A stretch of DNA of 64,000 nucleotides. It comes from an uncultured Pelagibacteraceae bacterium. Lineage in GTDB: Bacteria > Pseudomonadota > Alphaproteobacteria > Pelagibacterales > Pelagibacteraceae. The notes beneath the pieces were generated by a model. The model worked only from the letters and a program-made list of their open reading frames with translations, searched no databases and had not been told where the DNA came from. The stretch covers positions 1 through 64,000 of the forward strand of contig CACBYG010000003.1 of the NCBI GenBank assembly GCA_902543535.1, written 5' to 3'. Numbering within the stretch: position 1 is the first letter of the stretch; each line of letters begins with the position of its first letter. Shown here piece by piece: positions 35,252 to 43,907 of this stretch. The translations under genes were made by a program, and so were the position numbers.

Positions 35252-36148
35252 GTGAGCCAAAATTTTAAAGCTTACTTTATGCTGGTTTGTGCCACATTAT
35301 TTTGGGCAGGTAATTTTAATATTGGAAAATTTGCATTTATAGAAAGCATATCCCCATTTACCCTTGCATTTTTAAGATGGCTTTTAGTTTGGATAATACT
35401 AATGCCTTTTACATATAAAGAAATCTTAAGCCTAAAAACAATAATATTTAAAAATTTTAAATTATTATTTTTATTAGGACTTAGTAGTGTATTTTTATTT
35501 ACTGCGCTTACTTACAAGGCATTAAATTATACACAAGTAATAAATGCATCACTTTTTAACACTGCGATACCTGCTACAATTATTTTGGTTTGCTTTTTAC
35601 TTAAAATAGAAAAAACAAATATTTTTCAGTTATCTGGTCTGTTAATTTCAACATTAGGAATTTTAGTAATCATTACTAAACTTGATTTAGAAATATTGAT
35701 TTCGCTAGACTTTAACACAGGAGATTTATTTATGGTTGCTGCAATTATTTCCTGGGGGGTTTACTCTGCTTTTTTAAAAAAAAGAAATTTTGAAATATCT
35801 CTCTTAGCACTTGTTCAAATTATTTGTACTTTTGGATTATTAATGCTTGCACCTGCTTTTTTGATTGAATTAAACCAAGGCAATTCAATAAATGTAAATT
35901 TAAATCTAATTTATATTTTGCTTTATGTTGCAATTTTTCCAAGCATTGGCTCTTATTATTGTTGGGCTGGAGCAGTATCAATTATAGGACCAAATAGATC
36001 AGGAATATTTTTATCATTAATCCCTTTATTTAGTACGATTTTTGCAATGATATTTTTTGACGAAAAATTTTTATTTTATCATTTAATTGGAACCATTTTA
36101 ATTATATTAGGTTTGTTTTTATCAAACAAAAAATTAATAAATGCTTAA
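35252..36148 (+). CDS. EamA/DMT-superfamily transporter
   Basis: The protein is 298 aa, translated from a GTG directly after the upstream stop. It has ten membrane segments in two EamA repeats; the first starts ATLFWAGNFNIGKFA and the second IISWGVYSAFLKKR. These carriers usually export amino acids or metabolites. It overlaps the hydroxyacid dehydrogenase gene by 8 bp. Confidence 0.88.
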   Translation: MSQNFKAYFMLVCATLFWAGNFNIGKFAFIESISPFTLAFLRWLLVWIILMPFTYKEILSLKTIIFKNFKLLFLLGLSSVFLFTALTYKALNYTQVINASLFNTAIPATIILVCFLLKIEKTNIFQLSGLLISTLGILVIITKLDLEILISLDFNTGDLFMVAAIISWGVYSAFLKKRNFEISLLALVQIICTFGLLMLAPAFLIELNQGNSINVNLNLIYILLYVAIFPSIGSYYCWAGAVSIIGPNRSGIFLSLIPLFSTIFAMIFFDEKFLFYHLIGTILIILGLFLSNKKLINA

Positions 36149-37091
36149 AGTTGCTATTTTAGATGATTACCAAAATGTTGCACAACAGTTTGTAGATTTA
36201 GAAAAACTGTCTGGAAAATATGAGTTTAAAGTTTTTAGTGAGCCTTTTGTGGATGAGGCCGATGCTATAGAGCAACTGTTAGATTTTGAGGCATTGCTTA
36301 TAATGAGGGAAAGAACACCCATTACTAAAAATTTAATTGAAAATTTAGATCGTTTAAAATTTGTTATCACTAGTGGATTAAGAAATAAATCAATTGATTT
36401 AGATACTGCAAAAAAAAGAAATGTAATTGTCTGTGGTACAGATATTAATAAAAACCCAACTCCTGAGTTAACCTGGGCGCTAATATTAGGATTAGCTAGA
36501 AATTTTAAAGAGGAATTTGACAACATGTATCAAGGATACTGGCAAACAACAGTAGGTGTTGAATTAAAAGGTAAAATTTTAGGTTTAATTGGTTTAGGTA
36601 GAGTCGGATCTCAGGTTGCAAAAATTGGAAAAGCTTTTGGCATGCAAGTTATGGCATGGAGTGAAAATTTAAATCTAGATACTTGTAAAGAAATAGATGT
36701 GCTTCCATGTAGTAAAGAAGACTTAATAAAAAATTCGGATTTTTTGTCCATTCATGTTCAGGGCGGTGAAAGATATAAAGATTGTATTACAATTAAAGAA
36801 TTTGATAATATGAAAAAAACATCATTTATTATTAATACTTCAAGAGGAGAAATTATTAATGAAGATGATTTAATTATTGCATTGTCAACTAATGTGATTG
36901 CTGGTGCAGGTATTGATGTATACGAAAAAGAACCATTACCAGAAAATAATAAATTAAGATTTTTGCCAAATGCATTGTTAACTCCACATATAGGTTATGT
37001 TACTGCAGAAAATTATAGTACATTTTACAATCAAATGATTGAAGGGCTAGAGGCTTGTGTTAATGGCAAGCCTATAAGAGTGCTAGAATAA
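36141..37091 (+). CDS. D-isomer-specific 2-hydroxyacid dehydrogenase
   Basis: The protein is 316 aa. The NAD-binding motif is GLGRVGSQVAKIG (about 148-160). The catalytic set is NTSRGEII with Arg, YEKEPLP with Glu and LTPHIGYV with His, as in D-3-phosphoglycerate dehydrogenase relatives. It has no ACT domain. It probably reduces a 2-oxo acid made by the upstream DadA-like enzyme or oxidises a glyoxylate-type substrate. Confidence 0.88.
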   Translation: MLKVAILDDYQNVAQQFVDLEKLSGKYEFKVFSEPFVDEADAIEQLLDFEALLIMRERTPITKNLIENLDRLKFVITSGLRNKSIDLDTAKKRNVIVCGTDINKNPTPELTWALILGLARNFKEEFDNMYQGYWQTTVGVELKGKILGLIGLGRVGSQVAKIGKAFGMQVMAWSENLNLDTCKEIDVLPCSKEDLIKNSDFLSIHVQGGERYKDCITIKEFDNMKKTSFIINTSRGEIINEDDLIIALSTNVIAGAGIDVYEKEPLPENNKLRFLPNALLTPHIGYVTAENYSTFYNQMIEGLEACVNGKPIRVLE

Positions 37092-37093
37092 AA

Positions 37094-37987
37094 ATGGAAC
37101 TTCCAGTTGTTAATCATGAGGATTATTTTGCAAAAATTGGAGATGATCACAAATTCCCAATTAATAAGTTTGGCGAATTAGCTAATTATTTAATTAAAAA
37201 TAAAATAGTAGAAAAGTTTCATAAGCCTTATGCTTGCTCTGTCGAGACTTTGAATTATGCACATTCTAAAGAATATATTTTTAATATAAAAAATAAAACA
37301 TTAAGTAAGGATGGAATAAAAAAAATAGGATTTCCTTTAGTTGATAGTGTTGTGCAAAGATCACTTATCGCAACTGGTGGAACTGTCCTTGCATCAAAAC
37401 TTGCAATTAACTATGGAATAGCATGCAATACTGCTGGGGGTAGCCATCATGCAAATTATAATGGCGGTGCTGGTTATTGTGTTTTCAATGACGTTGCAGT
37501 TGCAGCTCATTATTTGATTAATAGAGGTCTGGCCAATAAAATTCTTATAGTAGATTTAGATGTACACCAAGGAAATGGTAACTCAGATATATTTAAAGAA
37601 AATAGAAATGTATTTACATTTAGCATGCATTCAAAGACAAATTATCCAGCAAAAAAATCGATCAGTGATTTAGATGTTGAGTTAGACGATAATTTGGATG
37701 ATCAAAGTTATATAAAAAAATTAAAACATTATTTAACAGTGCTGAATGAGGAGAATTTTGACTATGTTTTTTACATTGCAGGTGTAGATATTCATTTTAA
37801 CGATAGATTAGGAAAATTAAAAATTACAGATGATGGAATAAGAACGAGAGATGAATTAGTTATTGAGAATTTTTTCTCTAAAAGAATACCAATTTGTGGT
37901 GTTTTAGGAGGAGGATATAATAAAGATTTTAGTAAATTAGTGGAATTACATTCAATGTTACATCAATCATGTGCTAAATATATTTAA
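37094..37987 (+). CDS. Histone deacetylase-fold amidohydrolase (acetylpolyamine type)
   Basis: The protein is 297 aa. HDAC-fold motifs are GGSHHANYNGGAGYCVFND (paired active-site His) and VDLDVHQGNGNSDIF (zinc-binding Asp-x-His), then AGVDIHFNDRLGKL with the third zinc ligand. Bacterial members deacetylate acetylpolyamines or other small acetylamides in the cytoplasm. It lies 2 bp after the dehydrogenase and 2 bp before msrB. Confidence 0.9.
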   Translation: MELPVVNHEDYFAKIGDDHKFPINKFGELANYLIKNKIVEKFHKPYACSVETLNYAHSKEYIFNIKNKTLSKDGIKKIGFPLVDSVVQRSLIATGGTVLASKLAINYGIACNTAGGSHHANYNGGAGYCVFNDVAVAAHYLINRGLANKILIVDLDVHQGNGNSDIFKENRNVFTFSMHSKTNYPAKKSISDLDVELDDNLDDQSYIKKLKHYLTVLNEENFDYVFYIAGVDIHFNDRLGKLKITDDGIRTRDELVIENFFSKRIPICGVLGGGYNKDFSKLVELHSMLHQSCAKYI

Positions 37988-37989
37988 TT

Positions 37990-38370
37990 ATGGTAAAAAA
38001 AATTAATCAAAACTTAACTGCAGAACAAAAATTAATTTTATTTGAAGAGGGAACGGAACTTGCAGGAACGAGTGAGCTAAACCATGAAAAAAGAGAGGGT
38101 AGTTTTCATTGTGCAAATTGTGGCATCAAACTTTTCGACTCTAAAACAAAATATGAAAGTGGATCAGGTTGGCCTTCATTTTATGAATCATTACCTGATG
38201 TATTTGAAACAAAAACAGATCATCATATAGGTTATGCAAGAACTGAATATCATTGTAAAAAATGTGGAGGCCATCATGGCCATATATTTGATGATGGACC
38301 CGAACCTACAGGAAAACGATTTTGTAACAATGGAGTATGTTTAGTTTTTAAACCTAAGAGCAAAATTTAA
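37990..38370 (+). CDS. msrB: Peptide-methionine (R)-S-oxide reductase MsrB
   Basis: The protein is 126 aa. It repairs oxidised methionine. Two structural zinc CxxC pairs (CANC and CKKC), GSGWPSFYE and HHGHIFDDGPEPTGKRFCNNG with the catalytic Cys are present. No signal peptide is seen, so it is cytoplasmic. Its stop overlaps the next gene's ATG by one base. Confidence 0.95.
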   Translation: MVKKINQNLTAEQKLILFEEGTELAGTSELNHEKREGSFHCANCGIKLFDSKTKYESGSGWPSFYESLPDVFETKTDHHIGYARTEYHCKKCGGHHGHIFDDGPEPTGKRFCNNGVCLVFKPKSKI

Positions 38371-39605
38371 TGTTTGAAAATATCGATATTGAGAAAGTTA
38401 AAGAAGAGCTAAGAAATCACTCGAAAGATTATAAAGAAAATTTTTCTAAAATTGAAAAGTTCATAGAAATTGAAATAGAAGAAATATTAAATCTTAAAAA
38501 AAATGATAAATCTATAATTCCTGAAATTAGTATTAATGAGATAGATAAAAACAAAACAAAGGTAATTGAAGATATACAAAAAAGGGGATGTGTAATTATT
38601 CGAGATGTTTTTGAAGAAAAATTTATTGAAAATTTAAATCTTCAATTAGAGAAGTATATTGATGAAAATAATTATTACGAAGATCAAAAGAATAAAGCTA
38701 ATCTAGACAAATATTTTAGCGACCTTAAATCTGGCAAACCTCAAATATACGGTCTTTATTGGTCTAAAGCACAAATAGAAATAAGACACTCAGAGCAAAT
38801 GGCTAAAGTAAAAAAATGGCTTAATAATCTTTGGATATATGAAAACTCTGAATATAAAGTTTTTGATCCAAATAAAGAATTATCTTACGCAGATAGGGTA
38901 AGAAGAAGAGAGCCTGGGGATGATACTTTGGGACTCTCTCCTCATTGTGATGCTGGATCTATTGAAAGATGGACTGATAGTCATTATCAAAAGATTTATA
39001 GAGATATTTTTTCTGACAACTTTGAAAAATACAATCCATTTGAGGCAAAGTATAGAGATAAAACAACAGAGTTTGAGTCTCCTGCAGTTGCACATGTATT
39101 TAGAACATTTCAAGGTTGGACTGCTTTAACAGAGCAAGGGCCAAGCGATGGTACTTTACAATTAATACCTATTGCTAAAGGAATTGCTTATGTTTTAACT
39201 AGAGCATTACTAGATGATGTTAAAGAAAATGAATTGTGTGGATCAAAACTTGGAAGAGCTTTATCAGTAAATAAAGATTATCATTCATTACTTTTAAAAG
39301 GTTTAGTTACAATTCCAAAAATGAAACCAGGAGATACAGTTTGGTGGCATCCTGATGTTATACATGCTGTTGAAGATAAACATTCAGGTAAAAATTATTC
39401 GAATGTAGTTTATGTTGGTGCAACACCTTACTGTAAAAAAAATCTAGATTATACTATTAAACAATCAAAAAAATTTTTAGAAGGAAAGAGTCCACCTGAC
39501 TTTGCACCTGAAGATTATGAGATCAATTATAAAGGTAGAATCAAATTAGAAGATTTAAGTTTATTAGCTAAGAAACAACTAGCATTAGAAAAATGGGAGT
39601 TTTAA
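38370..39605 (+). CDS. DUF1479 protein (YbiU-like, 2-oxoglutarate/Fe(II) dioxygenase fold)
   Basis: The protein is 411 aa. It contains GLSPHCDAGSIERWTD (His-x-Asp iron ligand candidate) and KPGDTVWWHPDVIHAVED (distal His), the pattern of the DUF1479 branch of Fe(II)/2-oxoglutarate enzymes. Its substrate is unknown. It closes the dadA-EamA-dehydrogenase-amidohydrolase-msrB run. Confidence 0.88.
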   Translation: MFENIDIEKVKEELRNHSKDYKENFSKIEKFIEIEIEEILNLKKNDKSIIPEISINEIDKNKTKVIEDIQKRGCVIIRDVFEEKFIENLNLQLEKYIDENNYYEDQKNKANLDKYFSDLKSGKPQIYGLYWSKAQIEIRHSEQMAKVKKWLNNLWIYENSEYKVFDPNKELSYADRVRRREPGDDTLGLSPHCDAGSIERWTDSHYQKIYRDIFSDNFEKYNPFEAKYRDKTTEFESPAVAHVFRTFQGWTALTEQGPSDGTLQLIPIAKGIAYVLTRALLDDVKENELCGSKLGRALSVNKDYHSLLLKGLVTIPKMKPGDTVWWHPDVIHAVEDKHSGKNYSNVVYVGATPYCKKNLDYTIKQSKKFLEGKSPPDFAPEDYEINYKGRIKLEDLSLLAKKQLALEKWEF

Positions 39606-39655
39606 CTGGGTTTTAGTTAATGAAAAAATTACTTAAATAATTATAATTTATTTAA

Positions 39656-40498
39656 ATGAAAAAAATATTTGTTTTATTTTTGTCAATTTTTATTTTTTCA
39701 ACATCTAATGCAAAAGATGTGTCTGAGTTTTTTAGCAATATAATTCCAGGTAAAGGTTTAACAGAAGCTTCAATTCAAATAAATGAGGAAGATAATCCAG
39801 ATTTAGAAATTTTGGCATTAAGAGAAATTAAGTCGACAAATAATTCTAATTTGTTTTCCCAATTTAGTATTCATACTCAGGAAACCAACGGTCATAATAG
39901 ACTCATAGGGAATCTAGGATTTGGTTATAGAAAATTATCAGAAGATAAATCAAGCATGATGGGTATAAATGTATTTTTGGATAATGATTTTAATGCTGGT
40001 CATCAAAGAGGTAGTGTTGGTATTGAATTAAAAGGTGCTAACCTTGATCTTACAGTTAATAGTTATCACAAACTATCTAATATGGAGACATACAAAGATA
40101 CAGAGGAACAGGTTTTATCTGGTTATACAATTAATCTTGCTTCACAATTGCCTTACACCCCATGGGCTAAAATTAATTGGCAAAATTATGCATGGGAAAA
40201 TGAAAAGGCTTCTAGTGACACAGAGGGTAACAGTATAGCGCTACAGGCATATTTAACTCCTTCTGTTCAACTAGAATTTAAAAATGATATGAGTGATAGT
40301 TCTGGCGTAGATGATGAATTTTCGTCAAAATTGACTTTTATTTACCCTCCTAGAGAAGATGGGAAATCAATGCAGGACGGATTTTCAAATGTAGCATTTG
40401 AAAAAGAAAATATTGAAAAAAAATTAAAAGAAAAAGTTGAAAGAAATAATAATATGACTGTGGAAGTACAGGGCTCAATTATTGTAACGAGCAAATAA
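39656..40498 (+). CDS. Inverse-autotransporter-type beta-barrel protein
   Basis: The protein is 280 aa. A signal peptide ends near residue 19 (SNAKD). The barrel region (about 55-235) has alternating strands with FSQFSIHTQETNGHNRLIGNLGFGYRKL in pieces, GINVFLDNDFNAGHQRGSVGIELKG and YTPWAKINWQNYAW, closely resembling intimin/invasin inverse-autotransporter barrels. Unlike those it has no Ig-like passenger: it ends in a charged helical tail (EKENIEKKLKEKVERNNN). It is immediately followed, 2 bp later, by a separate exported protein, suggesting a split adhesin or an outer-membrane anchor. Confidence 0.7.
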   Translation: MKKIFVLFLSIFIFSTSNAKDVSEFFSNIIPGKGLTEASIQINEEDNPDLEILALREIKSTNNSNLFSQFSIHTQETNGHNRLIGNLGFGYRKLSEDKSSMMGINVFLDNDFNAGHQRGSVGIELKGANLDLTVNSYHKLSNMETYKDTEEQVLSGYTINLASQLPYTPWAKINWQNYAWENEKASSDTEGNSIALQAYLTPSVQLEFKNDMSDSSGVDDEFSSKLTFIYPPREDGKSMQDGFSNVAFEKENIEKKLKEKVERNNNMTVEVQGSIIVTSK

Positions 40499-40500
40499 AA

Positions 40501-41229
40501 ATGAAAAAAATTAAAATTATTCTATCAATATTGTTTATAACTCTCTTTACCAATAAAGCATTTGCAGTAAGTGCGACTGGAGAAGCAACAGCTTACAAGA
40601 TTACTATGACTTATTTAGAATTATGTGAAACTGGAAGTACTACTGCAAATTGTTTACGTCCTTTAGTTGTTGGAACTGGAGACTCGGGATTGATAAATAT
40701 TGCTGATACAACAGCAGGTGTAGCAGCAGCAAGTTATGGTGATTTTACAAAAGTACCATTTGGCACTACTTACTCTCATTACCAAGTTACTATGAAAAGA
40801 GCTGTAAAAATTAAAGGTTCGGTAAGTGATGGTTCAAATACATGTTACACCGTATCAAATAGCGGAGATATATCTAAAAATGTAGTAGGAAGCACTAGTT
40901 CAAGTGACGAAGCTGAAATTACTGCTTATATGGCAATGACCATAAGTGGACTGGGTGATGAAATAAATAGTATTAGTGCAGGAGACGGAACTGGTACTGC
41001 ACAAGACGCGGGCACAGTTGATGATGATGATGAATTTTTTCAAGTTAGAGGTGCTTTCACTAAAAATATTAAACTCGAACCAGGAAAAATTCCAACACTT
41101 AAACTTGCATTTGGAACATCAGCTGCACTAGGTTACGAAGGTAGTTCAGGAGGATGTGAGGCTACTATAGGTCAAACACAAGGGCTTTATGGTGCTAAAC
41201 CAGATGTTACCGCAACAGTTATAGATTAA
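40501..41229 (+). CDS. Exported Gly/Ser/Thr-rich protein, partner of the barrel protein
   Basis: The protein is 242 aa with a signal peptide (MKKIKIILSILFITLFTNKAFA). The mature part is low in Lys, rich in Gly, Ser, Thr, Ala and Asp, and contains four widely spaced Cys in pairs (LCETGSTTANC near residues 41-51; further Cys at NTCYT and GGCE), consistent with an extracellular beta-rich protein with disulfides. I do not recognise a family. Its composition and the 2-bp gap to the barrel gene suggest a surface-exposed partner. Confidence 0.65.
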   Translation: MKKIKIILSILFITLFTNKAFAVSATGEATAYKITMTYLELCETGSTTANCLRPLVVGTGDSGLINIADTTAGVAAASYGDFTKVPFGTTYSHYQVTMKRAVKIKGSVSDGSNTCYTVSNSGDISKNVVGSTSSSDEAEITAYMAMTISGLGDEINSISAGDGTGTAQDAGTVDDDDEFFQVRGAFTKNIKLEPGKIPTLKLAFGTSAALGYEGSSGGCEATIGQTQGLYGAKPDVTATVID

Positions 41230-41231
41230 TT

Positions 41232-41486
41232 TTATTTTAAAAGATCTTGAAGCTTATTTTCTTTTTCTAAGGCTCTTGTTTCATCATAACCACCTATATG
41301 TTTATCATCAAAAAAAATTTGAGGAATAGTTCTTTTACCGTTAGCTTTTTTAATCATTTCATCCATAGCACCCTCAACTTTAGAAATATCAATTTCGTTG
41401 TAAGACACATTATTTCTTGCAAGTAATCTTTTTGCTGCATCACAATAATTACAAAACGGACCTGTATAAATTGTAATTTTTTTCAT
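41232..41486 (-). CDS. grxC: Glutaredoxin 3
   Basis: The protein is 84 aa. The thioredoxin-fold active site is GPFCNYCDAAK (Cys12, Cys15), with the TIPQIFFDDKHIGGYDE cis-Pro and glutathione-binding segment. It reduces disulfides with glutathione in the cytoplasm. It converges on the exported protein gene with a 2-bp gap. Confidence 0.95.
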   Translation of the reverse strand: MKKITIYTGPFCNYCDAAKRLLARNNVSYNEIDISKVEGAMDEMIKKANGKRTIPQIFFDDKHIGGYDETRALEKENKLQDLLK

Positions 41487-41489
41487 AAC

Positions 41490-41786
41490 CTATAAGTAAT
41501 TACCTTTTTTAATTTTACTAGTAATTTCTTTTCTAGAATATTCAAACTTTTTTCTGTGTTTTATACTTTTTTGGTTAACTCTTTTTCTCCATAATCTAAA
41601 AGAAGCTGGTTTAATTGATCTTCTCATAATCTTAATTACTTCAGACTCTGTTTTTCCAGTTTTTTTTTCTATTTCCTCAAATGTAATTCTATCTGCCCAG
41701 GCTGCCCAAATAATCCAATCTGGGTCATTTATGTCTGGCTCTGGATTTTTGACTCTGGTGACTGGAATGCGACCTTTTTTTTTCAT
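41490..41786 (-). CDS. TIGR03643-type conserved small protein
   Basis: The protein is 98 aa. It shows the family pattern DPDWIIWAAWADRITFEEIEKKTG (in pieces) followed by EVIKIMRRSIKPASFRLWRKRV. The middle looks like a helix-turn-helix and the tail is very basic. Function is unknown; it is co-oriented with grxC, 3 bp upstream of it. Confidence 0.85.
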   Translation of the reverse strand: MKKKGRIPVTRVKNPEPDINDPDWIIWAAWADRITFEEIEKKTGKTESEVIKIMRRSIKPASFRLWRKRVNQKSIKHRKKFEYSRKEITSKIKKGNYL

Positions 41787-41843
41787 AAATCCTTTATAAT
41801 TGAAATAAAAATTTAATGCATTTTTTTTAGCCTCTGATATTAT

Positions 41844-41901
41844 GAGCTAGATAGTCCTTCTTAGCCATCTTTAGCTCCCGGTTTTTAAGGACTATCTTTA
41901 A
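41844..41901 (+). promoter_or_regulatory. Predicted H-type pseudoknot covering the LysE ribosome-binding site
   Basis: GAGCTA (41844-41849) can pair with TAGCTC (41872-41877), while AGATAGTCCTT (41849-41859) is perfectly complementary to AAGGACTATCT (41887-41897). The order of the four arms is that of an H-type pseudoknot. The last arm contains the AAGGA ribosome-binding site of the ATG at 41902. This is the architecture of small translational riboswitches (SAM-II, preQ1-II, and the SAM-V class known from SAR11), but the ligand-binding consensus is not one I recognise. Confidence 0.5.
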
Positions 41902-42516
41902 ATGCTCCCCCTAAATTATTTTTTATTCTTACAGATAATTCTTTTTTTATTTATTACTCCAGGTCCACCAAGAATTGTAATTGTTTCATATTCTATGAAT
42001 TATGGAGTTCAAAAATGTATTTGGACTGCTTTGGGGGATATTAGTGCAAATATCTTACAAGCATCTTTAGTTATTTTTGTTATTGGATCTTTTTTTTCTG
42101 AAAACCCAACTTTTTTAAATATATTTAAATGGATTGGTGTTGCATACATTTTATATTTAGCATTCGATATTTACAATTCAAGACCTAAAGAAGTTAATTC
42201 AAGTAAGGAATTTTCAAAAAGTTTCTTTTCATTTTTTAAAGATGGATTTCTAGTTGCTGGAACTAGTCCAAAAGCATGGATGTTTTTTCCACTAATTTTT
42301 CCACAGTTTATTGACTTTAATGAAAATTATTTAATTCAATTTTTAATTTTGATAACAACTTATGTTGTTTTAGATTTTTTATCACTGATTGGTTATGCTT
42401 TACTTGCACAAAAGCTAATTACTTGGATCAATACCAAACCAAGAACAATTAATACAATTTCAGCGAGTGTATTGGTTATTATTGCAATAATTATCGTTGT
42501 AACACAACAATACTAA
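41902..42516 (+). CDS. LysE/RhtB-family amino-acid exporter
   Basis: The protein is 204 aa with about six membrane segments. The N-terminus LFITPGPPRIVIVSYSMNYGV matches the conserved LysE TPGP region, with a later GTSPKAWMFF motif. Such proteins export lysine, threonine, homoserine or similar amino acids. The start at 41902 is placed by the AAGGA site inside the upstream pseudoknot. Confidence 0.88.
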   Translation: MLPLNYFLFLQIILFLFITPGPPRIVIVSYSMNYGVQKCIWTALGDISANILQASLVIFVIGSFFSENPTFLNIFKWIGVAYILYLAFDIYNSRPKEVNSSKEFSKSFFSFFKDGFLVAGTSPKAWMFFPLIFPQFIDFNENYLIQFLILITTYVVLDFLSLIGYALLAQKLITWINTKPRTINTISASVLVIIAIIIVVTQQY

Positions 42517-42606
42517 AGAATTCAGAGGTCTTTATTGCCACTTGCAATTAGAGAGATTTGTTTATTAAATTAATTATTAATTAATTAATAACTAGAGGAA
42601 ATAAAA

Positions 42607-43845
42607 ATGAAAATAAATAAAATAATCATAAGTTTTATTTCTGCAGCTGTAATTTTATTATCAACTTCAGTCGTATCATTTGCGAAAGTTGTAGGAGATA
42701 AAATTGTTTTAGGTGCAGCAATTTCATTAACTGGTAAATACTCTTCTAATGGTGTTCATACTCAAAACGGTTACAACATGGCCGTTGATAGAATTAACAG
42801 CATGGGCGGTATTAAAGTTGGTGGTAAAACTTATAAGTTTGACATTATTTATTATGATGATGAGTCAAACCCAAAAAGAGCAGCTCAACTTGCTGAAAGA
42901 TTAATTTCACAAGATGGTGTTGAGTTTATGCTTGGTCCATATAGTTCTGGATTAACTAAAGCAATAGCTCCTGTTACAGAGAAGTATGGTGTTCCAATGG
43001 TAGAAGCAAATGGTGCATCTAGATCTTTGTTTACAAAAGGTTACAAATATCTATTTGCAGTTTTAGCTCCTGCTAATTTATATCTTGATGTTGCTATAGA
43101 TTTAGCGGTTGAAAAAAATAATGGAAAACCAGTAACTGTTGCAATGGCATTTGAGCAAGATGCTTTTTCTCAAGATGTAAGACTTGGAGTTTTAGATGCA
43201 ATTAAAAGAACAGGCTCTAAAAAAGTAATTGATGATAAATTGCCAAAAGAGCTAAATGATATGGCAGCTACTTTAGTAAAAGTGAAGCAAATGAAACCAG
43301 ATGTTTTAGTTGTTTCAGGTCATACAAAAGGTGCTCTAACTGCAATCAGACAAATATCAGAGATGAAAGTAGATGTTCCAATGTTAGCAATGACTCACTG
43401 TGATGCAGCGAAATTATCAAAGCAACATGGTAAAAACTCACAATATGCTTTATGTGCTTCTCAGTGGCACAAAACATTAACTTATAAAGACAACTTCTTT
43501 AAAGATGGTATGACATATGATGCAGACTTTACTAAAGAGTTCGGTTATGCGCCACCATATCAAGCAGCAGAGTCATCAGCTGCTCTATTGGTATTTAAAG
43601 ATGCATTTGAAAGAGCAAATTCTTTTGATCAAAAGAAAGTAAGAGATGCTCTTGCAGCTACTAACATGCAAACTTTTTATGGAAACATAAAATTTGCTGA
43701 AGGTGGTCAGAATGTTGATAAGCCAATGGTACTTTTCCAAGTTATGTGTGATGATGGAGGGAAATGTGAAAACAAAGTTGTTGCTCCAACTAAATGGGCT
43801 TCAGCTAAATTGATTCACCCAATTCCTTCGTGGTCTCAAAGATAA
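42607..43845 (+). CDS. Branched-chain-type amino-acid ABC transporter, periplasmic binding protein
   Basis: The protein is 412 aa. A signal peptide ends near residue 26 (VSFAKV). The mature domain is a type I periplasmic binding fold of the LivK family (IVLGAAISLTGKYSSNGVHTQNGYNMAVDRIN in pieces; YYDDESNPKRAAQLAERLI). It starts the liv operon. A small hairpin ATTGC-cactt-GCAAT and AT-rich palindromes lie in the 90-bp leader. AGAGGAAA precedes the ATG. A strong terminator follows the gene, which should give more binding protein than permease. Confidence 0.92.
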   Translation: MKINKIIISFISAAVILLSTSVVSFAKVVGDKIVLGAAISLTGKYSSNGVHTQNGYNMAVDRINSMGGIKVGGKTYKFDIIYYDDESNPKRAAQLAERLISQDGVEFMLGPYSSGLTKAIAPVTEKYGVPMVEANGASRSLFTKGYKYLFAVLAPANLYLDVAIDLAVEKNNGKPVTVAMAFEQDAFSQDVRLGVLDAIKRTGSKKVIDDKLPKELNDMAATLVKVKQMKPDVLVVSGHTKGALTAIRQISEMKVDVPMLAMTHCDAAKLSKQHGKNSQYALCASQWHKTLTYKDNFFKDGMTYDADFTKEFGYAPPYQAAESSAALLVFKDAFERANSFDQKKVRDALAATNMQTFYGNIKFAEGGQNVDKPMVLFQVMCDDGGKCENKVVAPTKWASAKLIHPIPSWSQR

Positions 43846-43858
43846 AACAAATCTATAA

Positions 43859-43896
43859 ATACCCCCTAATATAATATATATAGGGGGTATTTTTTA
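43859..43896 (+). terminator. Intrinsic terminator between binding protein and permease
   Basis: ATACCCCCTA (43859-43868) pairs perfectly with TAGGGGGTAT (43881-43890), and the inner AT-rich bases can extend the stem. A T5 run follows. It lies 14 bp after the binding-protein gene and 12 bp before the permease ATG, so partial read-through is needed for the rest of the operon. Confidence 0.88.
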
Positions 43897-43907
43897 TAGG
43901 ACTCATT

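Noticed and set aside
41787-41901. Known SAM-II, SAM-V or glycine riboswitch
   Set aside because: The pseudoknot geometry fits but I could not match the conserved core nucleotides of those classes, so only an unnamed candidate is reported.
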